Below, in pieces: positions 1 to 9,338 of a DNA stretch of 64,000 bases. The notes beneath the pieces are model-generated. The model searched no databases, was not told the DNA's origin, and was given only the letters and a program-made list of their open reading frames with translations. The position numbers and the translations under genes were made by a program. How positions within the stretch are numbered: position 1 is the stretch's first letter; each line of letters opens with the position of its first letter. The stretch comes from Lacisediminihabitans profunda (GTDB taxonomy: Bacteria; Actinomycetota; Actinomycetes; Actinomycetales; Microbacteriaceae): positions 16,784-80,783 of the forward strand of contig NZ_VRMG01000016.1 in assembly GCF_008040105.1 (NCBI RefSeq). The letters are read 5' to 3'.

Positions 1-519
1 CTCCACCGAGAGATAGATCGGGGACGGCACGTGCCGCATGTCGAACGGGCGCTCGTTGGCCCAGACCTTGGCGACGGGGTGCTCGAGGCCGGAGAGCGAC
101 TCGGCGGCCGAGGGCAGGTCCTCCGGGTACGGAAGGTCCTTCGGCATCTCGATCTGGTGGTCGAGGCCCTCGTCGGCGACCTGGAACGACGCGATCATCG
201 AGAGGATGGGCATGCCCTCCTGGTAGGCCTGGGTGCGCCGGGTGGAGAAGGAGCGGCCGTCGTGGATGCGGTCCACCGAAAACGTGATCGGCAGGTTGAC
301 GTCGCCGGGCCGCAGGAAATAGCCGTGCATCGAGTGGGCGGAGCGGTCGGCCAGAATGGTGCGCTGCGCGGCCACCAGGGACTGCGCGAGAACCTGCCCT
401 CCGAAGACGCGCCCCTGCGGCATCCACTGGCTAGGGCCGGTGAAGATATCTTCGTTCGTTCTCGCGCCGGTGTCGGTGAGGTCGAGTGCCGCGAGCAGTC
501 CGTCGAGGGCGTTGGTCAT
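1..519 (-). CDS. tesB: Acyl-CoA thioesterase II, 5' part (runs off the window)
   Basis: Cytosolic hydrolysis of acyl-CoA to free fatty acid and CoA. Translating the minus strand from the ATG at 519 gives 173 codons without a stop up to base 1. The frame reads like the first hot-dog domain of TesB: an FxGPSQWMPQGRVFGGQ stretch near residues 26-43, a HSMHGYFLRPGD motif near 62-73 and a DGRSFSTRR motif near 84-92. The full family protein is about 285-300 aa, so the C-terminal hot-dog domain with most catalytic residues lies outside. It is divergent from the gene at 585, with only 65 bp for both promoters. Family assignment is firm; the physiological substrate is unknown. Confidence 0.9.
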   Translation of the reverse strand, partial: MTNALDGLLAALDLTDTGARTNEDIFTGPSQWMPQGRVFGGQVLAQSLVAAQRTILADRSAHSMHGYFLRPGDVNLPITFSVDRIHDGRSFSTRRTQAYQEGMPILSMIASFQVADEGLDHQIEMPKDLPYPEDLPSAAESLSGLEHPVAKVWANERPFDMRHVPSPIYLSVE

Positions 520-584
520 GGGTCTCCCGTCGAAAGGACGTGCGGGCGGCGCGAGAGTGCGCGCTCATATAGTTTAGAGAGCAC

Positions 585-1262
585 ATGAGCCAGACATTTT
601 CCCTTGTTGACTCCCTCTCCCTCGCCGACCTGCAGGTATTCCTCGGTCGCGCCGGGCGGGTGGAGGACGGTTCGGTGCGCCTGATTGCCGGCTCCGGGGT
701 GCTGGCCGTCTACGTGGCGGTGCTGTATCCGTCCGGCCTTCTCGACGAGAGCCCAACTGTCCTCGGACTGCGCACGTTCGCCCTCACCGAGCGCGACACC
801 TTCGACGCCGTCGTGCCGGTGCGCTCGCTCCTCGAGCGTCTCGCGCGGCTGCAGGGCGACGTCGCCGACCCGACCGCGGCCGTCACCGTCACCCTTCCGA
901 TGCAGGTGAACACCGTCACCTGGGCGGCGATCTCCCCGCCGCGTGGCGGATGGGCGGCCCTCGAGCAGGTGGACGGCGCGACCCTGGAGCGGGTCGCGGC
1001 ATCCGGAATCGACGAGGTCGCCACCGCGATCCCGACGGGGACGGGCGACCAGATCGTGCACCGCGTGCGCTCCGAGGTGTGGGGGCGCCCGATCGAGGGC
1101 CTCGAATACGTGCCGGCCGGCGCGGCCTTCGCCGCCCTGTCGCTGGGGTTCCTGGGCGGACCGGATGCCGTGCGCGTCTACGAGACCGGGCCGTGGACCA
1201 GGCTCTCCACCGAGCGCGGTCACGTGCTCGTCAAGCGACGCTCCTGGTCGCTGCAGCGCTGA
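585..1262 (+). CDS. Conserved hypothetical protein, 225 aa, coupled to nudK
   Basis: I do not recognise a functional domain. The product begins MSQTFSLVDSLSLADLQVF and reads as a soluble alpha/beta protein with no signal peptide or membrane segment. Codon use matches the neighbouring housekeeping genes. Its TGA overlaps the ATG of the Nudix gene (TGATGA at 1260-1265), so the two are probably co-translated and may share a role in nucleotide or sugar-nucleotide housekeeping (inference only). The start at 585 is the first ATG in the frame and leaves a 65-bp divergent promoter region with tesB. Confidence 0.75.
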   Translation: MSQTFSLVDSLSLADLQVFLGRAGRVEDGSVRLIAGSGVLAVYVAVLYPSGLLDESPTVLGLRTFALTERDTFDAVVPVRSLLERLARLQGDVADPTAAVTVTLPMQVNTVTWAAISPPRGGWAALEQVDGATLERVAASGIDEVATAIPTGTGDQIVHRVRSEVWGRPIEGLEYVPAGAAFAALSLGFLGGPDAVRVYETGPWTRLSTERGHVLVKRRSWSLQR

Positions 1263-1918
1263 TGACGGTCGGCGTGGACGAACCGGACCAGCGAGGTCGG
1301 ATCGGCCTGGACAGGGTCGGCCTCGACCTCACCGGCAATCCGCGGGTGCGGGTGACCGCCGTCGAACTGGTGGCGTCGGGCTGGCACGTGCTGCGCCGGA
1401 CCACGTTCGACTACCTCGATGCGAACGGCGCGGTGAGCAGCCAGCAGCGTGAGACCTACGACCGGGGCAACGGCGCCACGATCCTGCTCTACGACGCCGC
1501 GAGACGCACCGTGCTGCTCTCGAGGCAGTTCCGCTTTCCCGCGTACGTGAACGGACATCCGGACGGCATGCTCATCGAGACGGCCGCCGGACTTCTCGAC
1601 GACGACGATCCAGCCACGGCCATCCGCCGCGAGGCGGGAGAGGAACTCGGCGTGGATGTCGGCGAGCTCCAGCATGTGTTCGACGTGTTCATGAGCCCCG
1701 GCTCGGTCACCGAGAAGGTGCACTTCTTCGCGGCACCCTACAGCGACGCGTCCCGCACGAGCGGGGGCGGAGGCGTCGCCGAGGAGGGCGAGGAGATCGA
1801 CATCCTCGAGCTGCAGTTCGACGAGGCCCTCGGGATGATCGACGACGGCCGCATCGCCGACGCGAAGACGATCATGCTCCTGCAGTGGGCGGCGCTGAGG
1901 GGCCCGTTCGCGGGCTGA
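1262..1918 (+). CDS. nudK: Nudix hydrolase, NudK (GDP-mannose pyrophosphatase) type
   Basis: Predicted to hydrolyse a nucleoside-diphosphate sugar, GDP-mannose in E. coli NudK, to a sugar phosphate and NMP. The 218-aa product carries three family hallmarks in order: RETYDRGNGATILLY (about 64-78), a NudK-type Nudix box AGLLDDDDPATAIRREAGEE (about 112-131), and MSPGSVTEKVHFF (about 147-159). A C-terminal GGGGVAEEGEEIDILEL region follows, and these match E. coli NudK closely. The Nudix box has Asp where the consensus has its first Glu and is one residue short, as in NudK. The first ~30 residues are an extension relative to E. coli. The ATG at 1262 overlaps the upstream stop. Confidence 0.88.
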   Translation: MTVGVDEPDQRGRIGLDRVGLDLTGNPRVRVTAVELVASGWHVLRRTTFDYLDANGAVSSQQRETYDRGNGATILLYDAARRTVLLSRQFRFPAYVNGHPDGMLIETAAGLLDDDDPATAIRREAGEELGVDVGELQHVFDVFMSPGSVTEKVHFFAAPYSDASRTSGGGGVAEEGEEIDILELQFDEALGMIDDGRIADAKTIMLLQWAALRGPFAG

Positions 1919-1944
1919 CCCGCCGCGCGGCCTGCGCGACGCGG

Positions 1945-2060
1945 TGACCCGCCGCCTTCGCGACGCGGTGACCCGCCGCCTTCGCGACGCGGTGACCCGC
2001 CGCCTTCGCGACGCGGTGACCCGCCGCCTTCGCGACGCGGTGACCCGCCGCCTTCGCGAC
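1945..2060 (+). repeat. 24-bp tandem repeat between convergent genes
   Basis: Four exact copies of a 24-bp unit at 1945-1968, 1969-1992, 1993-2016 and 2017-2040 are followed by a fifth copy truncated after 20 bp. Each unit begins TGACCCGCCGCCTTCGCGAC and ends GCGG. A diverged 29-bp first unit starts exactly at the nudK stop codon (1916). The array sits between nudK and the convergent FAD dehydrogenase gene. Each unit carries TGA in one forward frame; the minus frame stays open and produces a spurious repetitive ORF. Confidence 0.93.
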
Positions 2061-2128
2061 TGTGCCCGTTCGGCGACTTCGGGCCACGGCGAGCGGGCCC
2101 GGCAACGACAATCGGGAACAATCAGCGG

Positions 2129-3778
2129 TCAGGCGCGGGCGGCGGCGCGTCCGGCGACCCGGCCGGAGAACAGGCAGCCGCCGAGGAAGGTCCCCTCCAG
2201 CGAACGGTAGCCGTGCATCCCGCCGCCGCCGAAGCCGCTCGCCTCGCCGGCCGCATAGAGCCCGGGCACCGGATTGCCATCGGCACCGAGGGCGCGGCCC
2301 ATCAGGTCGGTCTCGATGCCGCCGAGGCTCTTGCGGGTGAGGATGTGGAGCTTCACCGCGATGAGCGGACCCGCCTTCGGATCGAGGATGCGGTGCGGAC
2401 TCGCCACCCGGATGAGCCTATCGCCGCGGTACTTTCTGGCCTGGCGGATGGCGTTGATCTGCGCATCCTTCGCGAACGGGTTGGCGAGTTCCCGATCGCG
2501 CGCCTCGATCTCGCGCCGCACGCGTTCTGCGTCGATCGCCACCTCGGGGGTGAGGCGCTGCATGCCGTCCAGCAGGTCGTCCAGGGTGTCGGCGACCACG
2601 AAGTCCGCGCCGCGCTCCTTGAAGGCCTCCACCGGCCCCGGCGCCCCGGGCCCGATTCGTTTGGCCAGAAGGCGGTAGTCCCTGTTGGTGAGGTCGGGAT
2701 TCTGCTCGCTGCCGGACAGCGCGAACTCCTTCTCGATGATCTTCTGGGTGAGCACGAACCAGCTGTGGTCGTGGCCGGTCGCGACGATGTGCTCGAGGGT
2801 GCCGAGCGTATCGAAGCCGGGGAAGAGCGGCACGGGCAGCCGTGAGCCTGTCGCGTCGAGCCAGATCGACGACGGACCGGGAAGGATGCGGATGCCGTGC
2901 CTCGCCCACACGGGCGCGTAGTTCTCGATGCCCTCCACGTAGTGCCACATGCGGTCGCCGTTGATGAGGTGCGCCCCGGCGCGCTCGGTGATGCCGAGCA
3001 TCCGTCCGTCGACGTGGGCCGGCACCCCCGACAACAGTTTCTCCGGAGGTGTGCCCATCCGCTCGGGCCACTGCGCGCGCACAAGGTCGTGGTTGCCGCC
3101 GATTCCGCCGCTCGTGACGATCACGGCACCGGCACGCAGCTCGAAGTCTCCGGAGATGATGCGGTTGCTCGCGGCACCTCGCTCCGCAGCATCCGGTGCC
3201 AGCACCGCGCCCCGGGCCCCCACTACCGCCCCGCCCTCCACGATGAGCTCGTCGACCCGGTGCCGGAAGGCGAGTGTCACCAGTCCCTGCTCGACGCCGG
3301 CGCGCACGCGCTGGACGAACGGGGCGAGGATGCCGGGGCCGGTGCCCCAGGTGATGTGGAAGCGAGGCACGGAGTTGCCGTGCCCGAGCGCCGTGTAGCC
3401 GCCGCGCTCGGCCCAGCCGACGATGGGGAAGAACTTCACTCCCCGGGCGTGGAGCCACGCGCGTTTCTCGCCGGCGGCGAAGTCGAGGTAGGCCTCGGCC
3501 CACTTGCGCGGCCAGCCGTCGTCCTCTCGGTCGAATCCGGCCGAGGCGAACCAGTCCTGACGGGCGAGTTCGAGGCTGTCCTTGACGCCCATGAGTCGCT
3601 GCTCCGCCGAGTCGATGAGGAACAGCCCGCCGAACGACCACCACGCCTGGCCGCCGAAGCTCGCCTCGGGCTCCTGCTCGAGAATCGTCACGCGCCGGCC
3701 CGCGTCCACGAGCTCCGCGGCGGCCACGAGGCCCGCCAGGCCGCCGCCGACAATGATCACATCGGGCTGTTCGGACAT
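2129..3778 (-). CDS. FAD-binding dehydrogenase (FAD_binding_2 / fumarate reductase-like)
   Basis: A 549-aa flavoprotein with an N-terminal Rossmann motif VIIVGGGLAGLVAAAELV (about 8-25) followed by the ribose-binding Glu of TILEQE. A second FAD/substrate region ends in GLYAAGEASGFGGGGMHGY, typical of the superfamily with fumarate reductase and 3-ketosteroid dehydrogenases. It resembles the uncharacterised family usually named 'putative FAD-binding dehydrogenase', and full length is present. No signal peptide or transmembrane segment, so cytosolic. The ATG at 3778 follows an AGGAG-like site. It lies downstream of the IclR gene on the same strand, but a 550-bp repeat block separates them. The substrate is unknown; a link to urocanate metabolism would be speculation. 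Confidence 0.82.
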   Translation of the reverse strand: MSEQPDVIIVGGGLAGLVAAAELVDAGRRVTILEQEPEASFGGQAWWSFGGLFLIDSAEQRLMGVKDSLELARQDWFASAGFDREDDGWPRKWAEAYLDFAAGEKRAWLHARGVKFFPIVGWAERGGYTALGHGNSVPRFHITWGTGPGILAPFVQRVRAGVEQGLVTLAFRHRVDELIVEGGAVVGARGAVLAPDAAERGAASNRIISGDFELRAGAVIVTSGGIGGNHDLVRAQWPERMGTPPEKLLSGVPAHVDGRMLGITERAGAHLINGDRMWHYVEGIENYAPVWARHGIRILPGPSSIWLDATGSRLPVPLFPGFDTLGTLEHIVATGHDHSWFVLTQKIIEKEFALSGSEQNPDLTNRDYRLLAKRIGPGAPGPVEAFKERGADFVVADTLDDLLDGMQRLTPEVAIDAERVRREIEARDRELANPFAKDAQINAIRQARKYRGDRLIRVASPHRILDPKAGPLIAVKLHILTRKSLGGIETDLMGRALGADGNPVPGLYAAGEASGFGGGGMHGYRSLEGTFLGGCLFSGRVAGRAAARA

Positions 3779-3915
3779 GGTGCGACTCCTTCGTCCTGGC
3801 CGCGCTCATCCGGCCCTCCTGTTCATGATTCCGGATAAATGCTCGCTCCGGGGCGAATTGGTGCCCGATTCGGCCAAACGCCCCGGTGCGCTGCACGCCC
3901 GCACGCACACACACA

Positions 3916-4326
3916 CGTTTCTCCGGAGGATTCGTGCGGGAAGGCGCCTACCGGGCCGAAAAGGCACCCGCACGGCCCGAACCTCCGGAGAAACGCGTAT
4001 CGGCGGGGAGCGTCGGCAGGATGGCGTTACGCGTCGAGCGCGCCGGGCAACTTCCGTTTCTCCGGAGAAATGGGTGCGGAGTGCCCATTCTGGGCCGAAA
4101 TGGCACCTGTACGGCCCGAACCTCCGGAGAAACGCGTGTCGGCGGGAGCGGGAGCTGGAGCGGGAGTGGCGCGTTACGCGTCGAGCGCGCCGGGCAACTT
4201 CCGTTTCTCCGGAGAAATGGGTGCGGAGTGCCCATTCTGGGCCGAAATGGCACCTGTACGGCCCGAACCTCCGGAGAAACGCGTGTCGGCGGGAGCGGGA
4301 GCGGGAGCGGGAGCGGGAGCGGGAGC
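3916..4326. repeat. Composite intergenic repeat with palindromic ends plus GGGAGC hexamers
   Basis: This fills most of the 554-bp gene-free gap 3779-4332. Three cores of about 83 bp (3916-3998, 4055-4137, 4202-4284) each start CGTTTCTCCGGAG and end CTCCGGAGAAACGCGT, so the ends are inverted repeats. The second and third lie in two nearly identical 147-bp direct units (4024-4170 and 4171-4317); the first core is diverged. In these two the left end forms a perfect palindrome, TTTCTCCGGAGAAA (4057-4070, 4204-4217). An inner inverted repeat GTGCCCATT/AATGGCAC could make a hairpin. Six GGGAGC hexamers follow at 4291-4326. I see no coding evidence. Confidence 0.92.
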
Positions 4327-4332
4327 AGCGGC

Positions 4333-5100
4333 TCAGCTCTTGCCGTGGATGCGCTGGCTGAGGGCCTCCGCCGCGTTGCGGGTGGCGAGCCCGAGTCGCT
4401 TCCACTGCCGGTCGTCGAAGGCGGAGCCGCGGAAGGTGAGCCCGATGGCCGCGGTGGGGTAGTGGTTGTGGTCGAAGACGGGCGCCGCGACCGAACCATA
4501 TTCGAGCGTGATGTCACCGTCCTCCACCGCCCAGCCGCGCTCCCGTGTCGCGAGCAGGATCCCGTCGAGCTGCTCGCTCGTGGTGGGACCCGGGCCGGCA
4601 CGCACCGCGAGGGTCTGCCCACGCGGATAGCTGGCCCGTAACTGGGCGGTCGGGATGCTCGCGAGCATCGCGCGACCGGTGGCAGTGAGGTGGGCGGGCA
4701 GCCGCACCCCGATGCTCGTGACGACGGCCGGCGCGCGCGCGGCCGAGACCTTCGAGGCGTAGACGACATCCGCATGCTGCAGCACCCCGAGGTGGGCGAC
4801 GATCGGCAGGCCGGTCTCGGCGACCAGCCGCTCGAGGATGGGCCTGGCGAGCTGCCCGAGCGAACTCGTGCGCAGCACCGACGAGCCGATGTCGGCGACG
4901 AGCGGGCTCAGCAGGTAGGCCTGGTCCTCCGGGGAGTGCAGCAGGAATCCCTCGTCGCGCATCACCGTGAGCAGGTGGTACACGGTGGAGCGGGGGAGGC
5001 CGAGGTCGCGGCTCACCGTCGAGGCGCGCACCGGCCCGCTGTGCCCGGCGAGATACCGGATGATGCGAAGCGTGTGGCGAGCGGCCGGGACCTCGCTCAT
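4333..5100 (-). CDS. hutR: IclR-family transcriptional regulator, probable HutR
   Basis: A 255-aa regulator. An N-terminal winged helix (about 5-65) contains SRDLGLPRSTVYHLL as recognition region, followed by an IclR effector-binding domain (about 75-250) with SVAAPVFDHNHYPTAAIGLT near its C-terminus. I take ATG 5100 as start because GGAGG lies 5 bp upstream; an in-frame TTG at 5112 is less likely. It is divergent from hutH with 83 bp between, and a strong palindrome (5113-5130) lies there. IclR-type HutR controls histidine utilisation in Corynebacterium, and I infer the same here. The ligand is unknown. The role of repressor versus activator cannot be read from the sequence. Confidence 0.85.
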   Translation of the reverse strand: MSEVPAARHTLRIIRYLAGHSGPVRASTVSRDLGLPRSTVYHLLTVMRDEGFLLHSPEDQAYLLSPLVADIGSSVLRTSSLGQLARPILERLVAETGLPIVAHLGVLQHADVVYASKVSAARAPAVVTSIGVRLPAHLTATGRAMLASIPTAQLRASYPRGQTLAVRAGPGPTTSEQLDGILLATRERGWAVEDGDITLEYGSVAAPVFDHNHYPTAAIGLTFRGSAFDDRQWKRLGLATRNAAEALSQRIHGKS

Positions 5101-5112
5101 GGGCGCCTCCAA

Positions 5113-5130
5113 TGTCTGGTATCCCAGACA
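5113..5130. promoter_or_regulatory. Probable HutR operator in the hutR-hutH divergent region
   Basis: TGTCTGGTATCCCAGACA has perfect 7-bp arms around TATC. Its inner 14 bp, TCTGGTATCCCAGA, fits the HutR box reported for Corynebacterium resistens (recalled as TCTGwwATwCCAGA), apart from G and C at two weakly defined positions. It lies 13-30 bp upstream of the hutR start and 54-71 bp upstream of the hutH start, so it can serve both divergent promoters. Confidence 0.8.
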
Positions 5131-5183
5131 GAATATCCCGAAAAGAGGCGCGGGCGCGGCACCGGTGCGGCTCTAATGAGTGC

Positions 5184-6752
5184 ATGGACACAGCGAGCAC
5201 GATCAGCCACGACATCGTGACCCTCGGCGTGGGCGGCCTGACCTTCTCGGAGGTCGTGGCGGTGGCCCGCGACGGCGCGCCCGTGCGCCTGGGCGAGGAT
5301 GCCCTCGCGGCGATGGCCGAGAGCCGCGCCGTGATCGAGGCGCTCGCCTCGGACACCCGGCCGCACTACGGCGTCTCCACGGGCTTCGGCGCGCTCGCCG
5401 ACAAGCAGATCCCGGTGGAGCTGCGCGGCCAGCTGCAGCGGTCCCTCATCCGCAGCCACGCCGCCGGGTCCGGCCCCGAGGTCGAACGGGAGGTGGTGCG
5501 CGCCCTCGTGCTGCTGCGCCTGTCGACCCTCGCCACCGGTCGAACCGGCGTGCGTCCGGTCGTCGCCGAGACCTACGCCGCGGCCCTCAACGCCGGCATC
5601 ACTCCCTGGGTAGCCGAATACGGCAGCCTCGGCTGCTCGGGCGACCTCGCCCCGCTCGCCCACTGCGCGCTCGCGATGCTCGGCGAGGGCGAGGTGCGGA
5701 ACTCCCGCGGCGACCTCGTTCCGGCGGCCGCCGCCCTGCAGGCGGCGGGAATCGAACCCCTCGTGCTGCGCGAGAAGGAGGGCCTCGCGCTGATCAACGG
5801 CACGGACGGCATGCTCGGGATGCTCGTGCTGGCGATCACCGACCTGCGCGCTCTGGTCACCACCGCCGACCTCGCCGCCGCCATGAGCGTCGAGGGGCTC
5901 ACCGGCACCGACGCGGTGTTCGCGGCCGACCTGCAGGCGCTGCGTCCGCATCCCGGCCAGCGCGACTCGGCCGCCAACATGCGCGCCGTGCTCGCCGGCT
6001 CGCCCATGATCTCGAAACCGCAGGGGTTCACCCGGGTGCAGGACGCGTACTCGCTGCGCTGCGCCCCCCAGGTACACGGGGCCGTGCGCGACACGATCGA
6101 GCACGCCGCCACCGTCGCGAACCGCGAACTCGCGTCGGCGATCGACAACCCCGTCGTGACACCGGATGGCCGGGTCGAGTCGAACGGCAACTTCCACGGG
6201 GCGCCGATCGGATACGTCCTCGACTTCCTCGCGATCGTCACCGCCGACCTCGCGAGCATGAGCGAGCGCCGCACCGACCGCTTCCTCGACGTCTCGCGCA
6301 ACCACGGCCTCAACGCTTTCCTCGCCGACGACCCGGGCGTGGACTCCGGGCACATGATCGCCCAGTACACCCAGGCCGGCATCGTGAGCGAGCTCAAGCG
6401 GCTCGCCGCTCCCGCGAGCGTCGACTCGATCCCGTCGTCGGCCATGCAGGAAGACCACGTGTCGATGGGCTGGAGCGCGGCCCGCAAGCTGCGCAAGTCG
6501 ATCGACGGCGTCGGCCGGGTGATTGCGATCGAGCTGCTCACCGCGGCCCGGGCGATGGACCTGCGCGCCCCGGTCGCGCCGTCCCCGGTGTCGTCGGCGG
6601 TGCTGCGCCGGCTGCGCAGCGCGGTGCCCGGACCGGGCACCGACCGCTACCTGGCGCCGGACATCGCGGCCGCCCACTCCATGGTGCTCGACGGGTCGCT
6701 GCTCGCGGCCGCGGCATCCGTCGTATCCGAAGCAGGAGGAGAACTCGTATGA
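5184..6752 (+). CDS. hutH: Histidine ammonia-lyase
   Basis: First step of histidine degradation: L-histidine to urocanate and ammonia, in the cytosol. The 522-aa length is normal. Family motifs are [13 protein letters not shown] (about 61-73) and the MIO-forming segment [14 protein letters not shown], in which Cys151-Ser152-Gly153 replaces the more usual Ala-Ser-Gly. Further C-terminal are [14 protein letters not shown] and the [12 protein letters not shown] loop. I chose ATG 5184; an in-frame ATG at 5112 would include the HutR operator and adds nonconserved residues. It is the first gene of an operon running to aguA, and its TGA overlaps the hutU ATG. Confidence 0.96.
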   Translation: MDTASTISHDIVTLGVGGLTFSEVVAVARDGAPVRLGEDALAAMAESRAVIEALASDTRPHYGVSTGFGALADKQIPVELRGQLQRSLIRSHAAGSGPEVEREVVRALVLLRLSTLATGRTGVRPVVAETYAAALNAGITPWVAEYGSLGCSGDLAPLAHCALAMLGEGEVRNSRGDLVPAAAALQAAGIEPLVLREKEGLALINGTDGMLGMLVLAITDLRALVTTADLAAAMSVEGLTGTDAVFAADLQALRPHPGQRDSAANMRAVLAGSPMISKPQGFTRVQDAYSLRCAPQVHGAVRDTIEHAATVANRELASAIDNPVVTPDGRVESNGNFHGAPIGYVLDFLAIVTADLASMSERRTDRFLDVSRNHGLNAFLADDPGVDSGHMIAQYTQAGIVSELKRLAAPASVDSIPSSAMQEDHVSMGWSAARKLRKSIDGVGRVIAIELLTAARAMDLRAPVAPSPVSSAVLRRLRSAVPGPGTDRYLAPDIAAAHSMVLDGSLLAAAASVVSEAGGELV

Positions 6753-8410
6753 CCAGCGGACCCCGCCCGGTGCGCGCCCACCGCGGCAGCACCCTGAACA
6801 CGCTCGGCTGGCCGCAGGAGGCCGCCCTGCGGATGCTGCAGAACAACCTCGACCCGGAGGTCGCCGAGCATCCGGACAAGCTCGTCGTCTACGGCGGCAC
6901 GGGCAAGGCCGCCCGCGACTGGAACAGCTTCGACGCGCTCGTGCGCACCCTCACCACCCTGAAGAACGACGAGACGATGCTCGTGCAGTCCGGCAAGCCG
7001 GTGGGGGTGATGCGCACGCACGAGTGGGCGCCCCGCGTGCTGATCGCCAACTCCAACCTCGTGGGGGACTGGGCCAACTGGGACGAGTTCCGCCGGCTGG
7101 AGCAGCTCGGCCTCACCATGTACGGGCAGATGACCGCCGGGTCGTGGATCTACATCGGCACCCAGGGCATCCTGCAGGGCACCTACGAGACCTTCTCGGC
7201 GGTAGCCGCGAAGTCCTTCGGCGGCAGCCTCGCCGGCACGATCACCCTCACCGGGGGCCTCGGCGGCATGGGAGGCGCGCAGCCGCTCGCCGTGACCATG
7301 AACGACGGCGTCGCGATCTGCGTGGACGTCGACCCGAGCCGCATCGCCCGCCGGATCGAGCACGGCTACCTCGATGTCGAGGCCACCTCGCTCGAGCACG
7401 CCGTGGAGCTCGCGTACTCGGCGAGGGACGCGAAGAAGGCCCTGAGCATCGGCCTGCTCGGCAACGCCGCCGACGTGTTCCCGCGGATGCTCGCCCAGGG
7501 CGTGCAGATCGACATCGTCACCGACCAGACCAGCGCCCACGACCCGCTCGCCTACCTCCCCCTGGGCATCGCCTTCGAGGACTGGATCCCCGCCCGGGAG
7601 TCGGACCCGGTCGGCTTCATCGAGCGCTCGCGGGCGTCCATGGCGGTGCAGGTGGAGGCCATGGTCGGCTTCCTGCGGGCCGGCTCCGAGGTCTTCGACT
7701 ACGGGAACAACATCCGTACCGAGGCCAGGACCGCCGGCTACGCCGACGCGTTCGCGTTCCCCGGGTTCGTGCCCGCCTACATCCGACCCCTGTTCTCCCA
7801 GGGCAAGGGGCCGTTCCGCTGGGCGGCGCTGAGCGGCGATCCGAAGGACATCTACGCCACCGACCGAGCAGTGCTCGAGATGTTCCCCGGCAATGAGTCG
7901 CTCTCCCGCTGGATCCGCCTCGCCCAGGAACGCGTGCACTTCCAGGGCCTGCCCGCGCGCATTTGCTGGCTCGGCCTCGGCGAACGCGACCGGGCCGGCC
8001 TCAAGTTCAACGAGATGGTCGCCTCCGGCGAGCTGAGCGCCCCCGTGGTGATCGGGCGCGACCACCTCGACTCCGGGTCGGTCGCTTCGCCGTACCGGGA
8101 GACCGAGGCGATGAAGGACGGCTCGGACGCGATCGCCGACTGGCCGCTGCTCAACGCGCTCGTCAACACGTCGTCCGGCGCCACCTGGGTCTCCATCCAC
8201 CACGGCGGCGGGGTGGGCATCGGCCGCTCGATCCACGCGGGCCAGGTGACGGTCGCCGACGGCACGGCGCTGGCCGCCGAGAAGCTCGCCCGGGTGCTCA
8301 GCAACGACCCGGCGATGGGCGTGATCCGGCACGTGGACGCCGGCTACGACGAGGCGATCGAGACCGCCGACCGGCTCGACGTGCGCATCCCCATGAACGA
8401 GCAGTCATGA
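6749..8410 (+). CDS. hutU: Urocanate hydratase
   Basis: Converts urocanate to imidazolonepropionate with tightly bound NAD+. The 553-aa product is standard length. Recognisable urocanase segments are [20 protein letters not shown] near the N-terminus, [34 protein letters not shown] (NAD-binding glycine-rich loop), [17 protein letters not shown], and a C-terminal [18 protein letters not shown] with the family's conserved active-site region. ATG 6749 overlaps the hutH stop (ATGA), indicating translational coupling. Confidence 0.97.
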   Translation: MTSGPRPVRAHRGSTLNTLGWPQEAALRMLQNNLDPEVAEHPDKLVVYGGTGKAARDWNSFDALVRTLTTLKNDETMLVQSGKPVGVMRTHEWAPRVLIANSNLVGDWANWDEFRRLEQLGLTMYGQMTAGSWIYIGTQGILQGTYETFSAVAAKSFGGSLAGTITLTGGLGGMGGAQPLAVTMNDGVAICVDVDPSRIARRIEHGYLDVEATSLEHAVELAYSARDAKKALSIGLLGNAADVFPRMLAQGVQIDIVTDQTSAHDPLAYLPLGIAFEDWIPARESDPVGFIERSRASMAVQVEAMVGFLRAGSEVFDYGNNIRTEARTAGYADAFAFPGFVPAYIRPLFSQGKGPFRWAALSGDPKDIYATDRAVLEMFPGNESLSRWIRLAQERVHFQGLPARICWLGLGERDRAGLKFNEMVASGELSAPVVIGRDHLDSGSVASPYRETEAMKDGSDAIADWPLLNALVNTSSGATWVSIHHGGGVGIGRSIHAGQVTVADGTALAAEKLARVLSNDPAMGVIRHVDAGYDEAIETADRLDVRIPMNEQS

Positions 8411-8420
8411 GCACGCGCTG

Positions 8421-9338
8421 ATGACGCTCTCGCGGGACGCGCTCTGGGCGCGCTCGGGCGACTGGCCGGCGGCGACCGGCCCGGAAGTCGCCGGCGGCGC
8501 GATCGACCTCGGGCTGATCGGCATCCCCACCTGGCGCACCTCCCTCTCCTCCACCGGGGCGGCGGCCACCCCCTCCGCGGTGCGCGCGGCGCTGCGGTAC
8601 TACAGCGAGTTCCTCTCCCCGGACCGCGGCGTGCGGTCTGGCGCCCGCCTGACGACGACATTCGCCGACTGGGGCGACATCGAAGATCCGGATGCGGACG
8701 AGGCAGGTGCGATCTCCGCGATGGCAACCGCGGCGGCCCGCACCCGCCTGCTCGTGGCCCTCGGCGGGGACAACGCGGCGACGGTGCCGGCGGCCCTCGG
8801 AACCTGGGGTGACCGGATCGGCTCGGCGGGCCTCGTGACCCTCGACGCCCACCACGACCTGCGTGACGGCGTGAGCAACGGTTCGCCGGTTCGCCGGCTG
8901 GTCGAGGCCGGGCTGGCCGGCCGACGCGTCGTGCAGGTGGGCATCGCCGACTTCGCCAACTCCGCGGAGTACTCGGCCCGGGCCGCCGACTACGGCATCA
9001 CCGTGATCCATCGGGACGAACTGCACCGGCGGCCGATGGCGGAGGTGATGGCCGAGGCGCTCGAGATCGCGGCTTCGGCGGGCGGTCCGGTGCACGTCGA
9101 CGTCGATGTGGACGTGTGCGACCGTGCCGTGGCGCCCGCGTGCCCCGCCTCCGTACCCGGCGGCATCGCGGCGTGGGAGCTGAGGGTCGCGGTCCGGGCG
9201 GCCGGAGGGCATCCGTCGGTGGAGTCGATCGATTTCGCCGAGGTCGATTCGACGGCGGACTCGGCGGACGGCCGCACCGTTCGGCTCGTGGCCCTCTGCG
9301 TGCTCGAGGCCGCCGCGGGACTGGAGGCACGCCGGTGA
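8421..9338 (+). CDS. hutG: Arginase-family formimidoylglutamase-like hydrolase
   Basis: Position between hutU and hutI and the ureohydrolase fold suggest hydrolysis of N-formimidoyl-glutamate, the last hut step. The 305-aa product has the dimanganese motifs DAHHD (142-146) and DVDVDVCD (227-234). The first metal motif, normally GGDH, is GGDN here (115-118), so a canonical Mn-ligand His is replaced by Asn. The C-terminal [10 protein letters not shown] with Glu is conserved. It starts 10 bp after hutU, and its TGA overlaps the hutI GTG. An agmatinase role is possible on sequence alone, but the adjacent agmatine genes already form a separate deiminase route. Confidence 0.8.
   Translation: MTLSRDALWARSGDWPAATGPEVAGGAIDLGLIGIPTWRTSLSSTGAAATPSAVRAALRYYSEFLSPDRGVRSGARLTTTFADWGDIEDPDADEAGAISAMATAAARTRLLVALGGDNAATVPAALGTWGDRIGSAGLVTLDAHHDLRDGVSNGSPVRRLVEAGLAGRRVVQVGIADFANSAEYSARAADYGITVIHRDELHRRPMAEVMAEALEIAASAGGPVHVDVDVDVCDRAVAPACPASVPGGIAAWELRVAVRAAGGHPSVESIDFAEVDSTADSADGRTVRLVALCVLEAAAGLEARR

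Noticed and set aside
1945..2060. CRISPR array
   Set aside because: Units are contiguous with no spacers, and no cas genes are present.
2897..3838. 313-residue plus-strand frame opposite the FAD dehydrogenase
   Set aside because: Shadow frame with His/Arg/Glu-rich composition; the minus-strand flavoprotein has clear motifs.
3916..4326. CRISPR array or coding sequence
   Set aside because: Units are 139-147 bp with palindromic ends and no unique spacers of constant length; frames in all directions are repeat translations.
5112..5183. Extended start of hutH at 5112
   Set aside because: It would place the HutR operator inside the gene and adds residues unlike the HutH family; ATG 5184 gives the normal N-terminus.
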